Below, piece after piece: positions 61,390-64,000 of a DNA stretch of 64,000 nucleotides. The stretch's first letter is position 1, and each line of letters opens with the position of its first letter. A program made the position numbers and the translations under genes. The notes under the pieces were generated by a model, which saw only the letters and a program-made list of their open reading frames with translations, was not told the origin of the DNA and made no database searches. Source of the DNA: Chryseobacterium indologenes (GTDB lineage Bacteria > Bacteroidota > Bacteroidia > Flavobacteriales > Weeksellaceae); NCBI GenBank assembly GCA_002439165.1, contig DJTE01000048.1, positions 148,089 through 212,088 of the forward strand, in the 5' to 3' direction.

Positions 61390-61845
61390 TTAATCTATAT
61401 TATAGTAAAACCAATAATCAGGGTTATAATCTGAGCAACTACTAAATAAATATGTATTGAATGATATTTTAAATCTATATTGTCCTTTATTTGAAAAAGG
61501 GAAATGCTCTTTAATATCAATATCATAATCAACAATTTTACCATTTTTTATTTTTTTTAGTTTCCCAAAACAGTTGCTATTACAATTGAAATCTGAGGAT
61601 TTATAAGATAATGCTTTAAAATAATTACTTTCTTCATCATAAAATTGTATATCATAAATACGAGCGTAATAGGAATTGAAAGATTTGGGAACAAGTTTCT
61701 TTTCTTTTGAAATATTTTTAATTACTAACCTTATTATTCCATTATTAGCGGAATTTTTTGATGCAAATTCTAAATCACATTTTTTTTGTGAATGATATAT
61801 TTGTATCGAAAATAGTATTAATATAAATATTATTCTTTTCATCAT
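61390..61845 (-). CDS. Exported immunity candidate for relic tip B
   Basis: Protein of 151 residues with a signal peptide (IIFILILFSIQIYHSQ) and a small beta-rich domain with Cys pairs (NCNSNCFG, SSCSDYNP). It begins 2 bases after the end of the tip B relic, the position of an immunity gene. No family recognised. It is intact although its cognate tip is broken. Confidence 0.7.
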   Translation of the reverse strand: MMKRIIFILILFSIQIYHSQKKCDLEFASKNSANNGIIRLVIKNISKEKKLVPKSFNSYYARIYDIQFYDEESNYFKALSYKSSDFNCNSNCFGKLKKIKNGKIVDYDIDIKEHFPFSNKGQYRFKISFNTYLFSSCSDYNPDYWFYYNID

Positions 61846-61847
61846 TA

Positions 61848-62127
61848 TTAATCTTCTTTAAAGTTAAACAGGTTTGAATTCATAAACGTTCCATATATGG
61901 GTTTTAATAAATTACTTTCAGAAGTAGTTAAATCGTTAACATATTTTTTCGCACTTCTATAGTAACCTTCCATCTCATAATATGGTGCTACAGGCAGTTC
62001 GTTATTGAAAATTTGTTTATAATACGCTAAAGTCTCTCTAACATTTCTTGACATTTTTTAAAGCGTTATAATCTTCATCACCATCTAAAGCCGCCGCACC
62101 CAAATGTCCGTATGATTTAATTCAGCG
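61848..62127 (-). pseudogene. RHS toxin tip B relic
   Basis: The minus strand starts with the end of the RHS junction (AELNH, then with one base missing GHLGAAALDGDEDYNALK). After an A6 run at 62054-62059 another one-base shift leads into an open frame of 68 codons (MSRNVRETLAYYKQIFNNEL to SNLFNFKED). Two frameshifts and the lack of the upstream junction make this a decayed tip. No catalytic motif can be named in what remains. Confidence 0.7.
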
Positions 62128-62667
62128 TTATTTACTTGGTATAAGTCTTAGTTTACCCTTTAAAGTTCCGTTATAAATTTCATATCCTTGGTTTAACAAA
62201 CTATCTACATACTTTTTACAACCATAATAATAGGGAGATTGTTTAGTATGCTCGGTTTCAAAATCTATTTCATATTCATCTTGATTATTAACATTATAAT
62301 AACCATGAATAATATCAAGATACAAAATGGATTTTCTTTTTTCTCTTTTTGAAATTAATAAAATATTTTCTTTGCACTCTTCATCAGTCCAATCAGCAGG
62401 ATATCCAGATAGTCCGGGTAAATAAGGTAACAATTGATCTCCGTTCCTGTAGATTAAAGACCTTCCACTAAATCCACTAATATTTATGAGATAATTTTTA
62501 TTTGTATTATTGGAAATAATAAAATAATTGGATGTTCCATAAATTATTTCGTTCTGTTCTGTGGAAATTTTGAAGCAATCCTCATCAAAAATTTTGATTT
62601 GAGAGTTTAAACGTGAAAATAAAAAAACAAAGAAAATACTTGATATTAATGATAATAAATTTTTCAT
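62128..62667 (-). CDS. Exported immunity candidate for the intact RHS tip A
   Basis: Protein of 179 residues with a signal peptide (LLSLISSIFFVFLFSRLNSQ) and a soluble domain with conserved SPYYYGCKKYVDSLL near the end. Its ATG overlaps the RHS stop as ATGA (62664-62667), so it is coupled to the toxin. It is a clear paralogue of the orphan at 56988-57545. Export suggests that it neutralises the toxin in the periplasm. Family unknown. Confidence 0.78.
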   Translation of the reverse strand: MKNLLSLISSIFFVFLFSRLNSQIKIFDEDCFKISTEQNEIIYGTSNYFIISNNTNKNYLINISGFSGRSLIYRNGDQLLPYLPGLSGYPADWTDEECKENILLISKREKRKSILYLDIIHGYYNVNNQDEYEIDFETEHTKQSPYYYGCKKYVDSLLNQGYEIYNGTLKGKLRLIPSK

Positions 62668-64000
62668 CGCATAAAATTTAAAAAATAAAGATGTATATGT
62701 ATAGAATCCATAATATGTTTTTGTCCTGTACTACTAATACGTCCTGTCCATTTTGCTTCTTCAATATATGCCCTAGACTCTATGTAGTCACCTCCTCCAG
62801 AAAATTTATACCAAAAACTCAGTACTCCAGATATAGCATCTTTGGAATGTATCATTTCATGAATAAAAGTACTAGCGAGACTATAATTGCTTCTACCTGT
62901 TGCCAACAATACTTTCCCGTCTAAAGGATTTGTTAAACCAAGATTACCAATAACGCTATCAGAAGTATAAATTTTTCCCCCTTTCAAACTTACTGTCTCT
63001 TTATAATTATTCCCTTCCCATTGTGCTATGGTTTCTTCTGTAGCAAATTCTGCCCATTGCGCGCTATTATCCCAATATTCTTTAAATATTATTTTAAGCT
63101 TATCTAATATTTCTTGTGTTGATAAACCTTTTGGATCAATTTTATTTTTTTCCAAAATTTGCTGTAGCCTATTTTTTTCTATTATACCACCTGCGACCAT
63201 ATGTCCAACATGGTTCAACCCTGCACTAATAATCCCCTGTTTAAAACCATCCCAGAAATTTCCTCCTGCTATAACAGATGATATTCCCCCACTCAATCCC
63301 CCCGTCGTTATCATAATCGCTTTCAGTAAGTTAGGATTTCTACTGGCAAAATTAGTATATTTTCCAGCTTCACTTACCGCTCCTCCGACTCTGCCTAAAA
63401 ACTGTATGCTGCTTGCCATGATAGAAGAAATGGCTCCGCTTAATGCCCCTGCCCCAAAATTGCCCCCATCCAGCGCGGACATGACCCCGCCTGTATAAGC
63501 ATGCATCCCGGCTTCAAATAAAGCCTTTCCTATCGAGACCGCTTCCTGAAACGCCGAAGTAGCCACAGAACCAATTCCAAAGCTTATCGCCCCGGACACC
63601 GCCCCCATAAAGGCAGACTTTCCTAAGCCATACCAGATTGGTATTCCATTGATCATATTGATAATGACTTTCGTGGTAAGGGCAACGGCAACCCCAATAA
63701 CAACCGCTACGCCCAAAGAAATCTCATTACCATCCAAATCTACGTATAAAAGAGGATTATTGTACACATAACCAAACCGGTCATAATTCTGGGTATTGAA
63801 AGGGTCCTGAACCAGGTTATCCGGGCTTAGGAACTTTCTCATTACAGGATCATACAAACGGGCATTCATATTGATCAGCCCAACTTTCCATAAGTGCTCA
63901 TGCCCTGTATATCCTCTGTCTAAAAACAGATTTTCTGAAGCCAGCTGCTGCGGATCGGTAATTAACTGCCCTGAAGTATTGGTTAAAGCCTTCAAATTAC
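62664..64000 (-). CDS. RHS protein C-terminus with HEMIH metallopeptidase tip A (5' part outside window)
   Basis: The frame is open to the right edge, so the YD-repeat shell lies outside. Visible from the N-terminal side: the RHS core (DRGYTGHEHLWKVGLINMNA, RLYDPVMRKFLSPDNLVQDP, DRFGYVYNNPLLYVDLDGNE), two hydrophobic Gly/Ala-rich segments (about 63550-63720), the junction repeat (63208-63330) and the tip. The tip carries STFIHEMIHSKDA (HEMIH at 62847-62861) and a downstream ESRAYIEEA with the probable third zinc ligand. RHS proteins encapsulate and deliver their C-terminal toxin; the tip is predicted to be a zinc metallopeptidase. The TTG at 63995 is an internal Leu, not a start. Confidence 0.88.
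   Translation of the reverse strand, partial: NLKALTNTSGQLITDPQQLASENLFLDRGYTGHEHLWKVGLINMNARLYDPVMRKFLSPDNLVQDPFNTQNYDRFGYVYNNPLLYVDLDGNEISLGVAVVIGVAVALTTKVIINMINGIPIWYGLGKSAFMGAVSGAISFGIGSVATSAFQEAVSIGKALFEAGMHAYTGGVMSALDGGNFGAGALSGAISSIMASSIQFLGRVGGAVSEAGKYTNFASRNPNLLKAIMITTGGLSGGISSVIAGGNFWDGFKQGIISAGLNHVGHMVAGGIIEKNRLQQILEKNKIDPKGLSTQEILDKLKIIFKEYWDNSAQWAEFATEETIAQWEGNNYKETVSLKGGKIYTSDSVIGNLGLTNPLDGKVLLATGRSNYSLASTFIHEMIHSKDAISGVLSFWYKFSGGGDYIESRAYIEEAKWTGRISSTGQKHIMDSIHIHLYFLNFMR
63208..63330 (-). repeat. RHS junction repeat, copy 4 (in the full RHS gene)
   Basis: Encodes MITTGGLSGGISSVIAGGNF and the following WDGFKQGIISAGLNHVGH. It is more diverged on the shell side than copies 1 and 2 but keeps the exact GGNFWDGFKQGIISAGLNHV stretch. 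Confidence 0.85.

Noticed and set aside
1..64000. tRNA, rRNA, riboswitch and phage attachment sites
   Set aside because: I looked through the gaps between genes and saw no cloverleaf, rRNA-like or recognisable riboswitch sequence and no integrase gene.

Overview
The window looks like a chromosomal segment of a Flavobacteriia bacterium, most like Chryseobacterium or a close Weeksellaceae relative. This rests on the gene families seen: an alternative complex III operon, a GLPGLI protein, type IX secretion (T9SS) C-terminal signals, S46 dipeptidyl-peptidase, DUF3078, DUF4919, DUF6122 and bacteriocin-like GG-leader peptides. Several promoters also fit the Bacteroidota pattern TTTG, about 20 nt, TAnnTTTG. 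I saw no tRNA, rRNA or CRISPR array.

Region 1 (1-5380) is the 3' part of the alternative complex III operon: actB (cut by the left edge), actC, actD, actE, actF, then a strong terminator. Region 2 (5.4-15.7 kb) is housekeeping and envelope genes: a secreted protein, a lipoprotein with apt, a TPR membrane protein with ribH, an LTA-synthase-like phosphotransferase, a YgiB/YgiC-like ATP-grasp operon, a YpfJ-type metallopeptidase and a GLPGLI protein. Region 3 (15.9-20.7 kb) is the suf iron-sulfur operon (sufA-type carrier, sufB, sufC, sufD). A decayed GxxExxY gene inside a long inverted repeat sits between sufB and sufC.

Region 4 (20.7-42 kb) holds two tandem DUF3078 porin-like genes, rhomboid protease, dprA, gdhA, lipoproteins, a YkgJ protein, a large adhesin-like protein joining trimeric-head repeats, a phage-type S74 chaperone and a T9SS signal, a truncated hemoglobin, Ca2+/H+ and Na+/H+ antiporters, a three-gene envelope operon, an AlkD-like glycosylase, and hflX with a DUF4919 gene. 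Region 5 (42-46.5 kb) is a LytTR regulator with an altered receiver followed by a three-gene surface-protein operon. Region 6 (46.5-56.9 kb) has an HslJ-like lipoprotein, a DPP7-type peptidase, a YdeI-like protein, two orphan GG-leader peptides flanking comM, a broken LysM cell-wall hydrolase followed by two likely partner genes, and a DoxX-like membrane protein.

Region 7 (56.9-64 kb, minus strand, visibly A+T richer) is the most notable part. It is the C-terminal end of an RHS protein (cut by the right edge) followed by a chain of displaced RHS toxin tips and small exported or lipoprotein partners. Three tips are unrelated in overall sequence, but each carries an HExxH zinc-metallopeptidase motif. 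All join the RHS backbone at the same repeated junction, present in four clear copies. Two more tips are relics, one of them reduced to its junction and last residues while its immunity-like gene stays intact. I read this as a reservoir of interchangeable metallopeptidase toxin and immunity cassettes.
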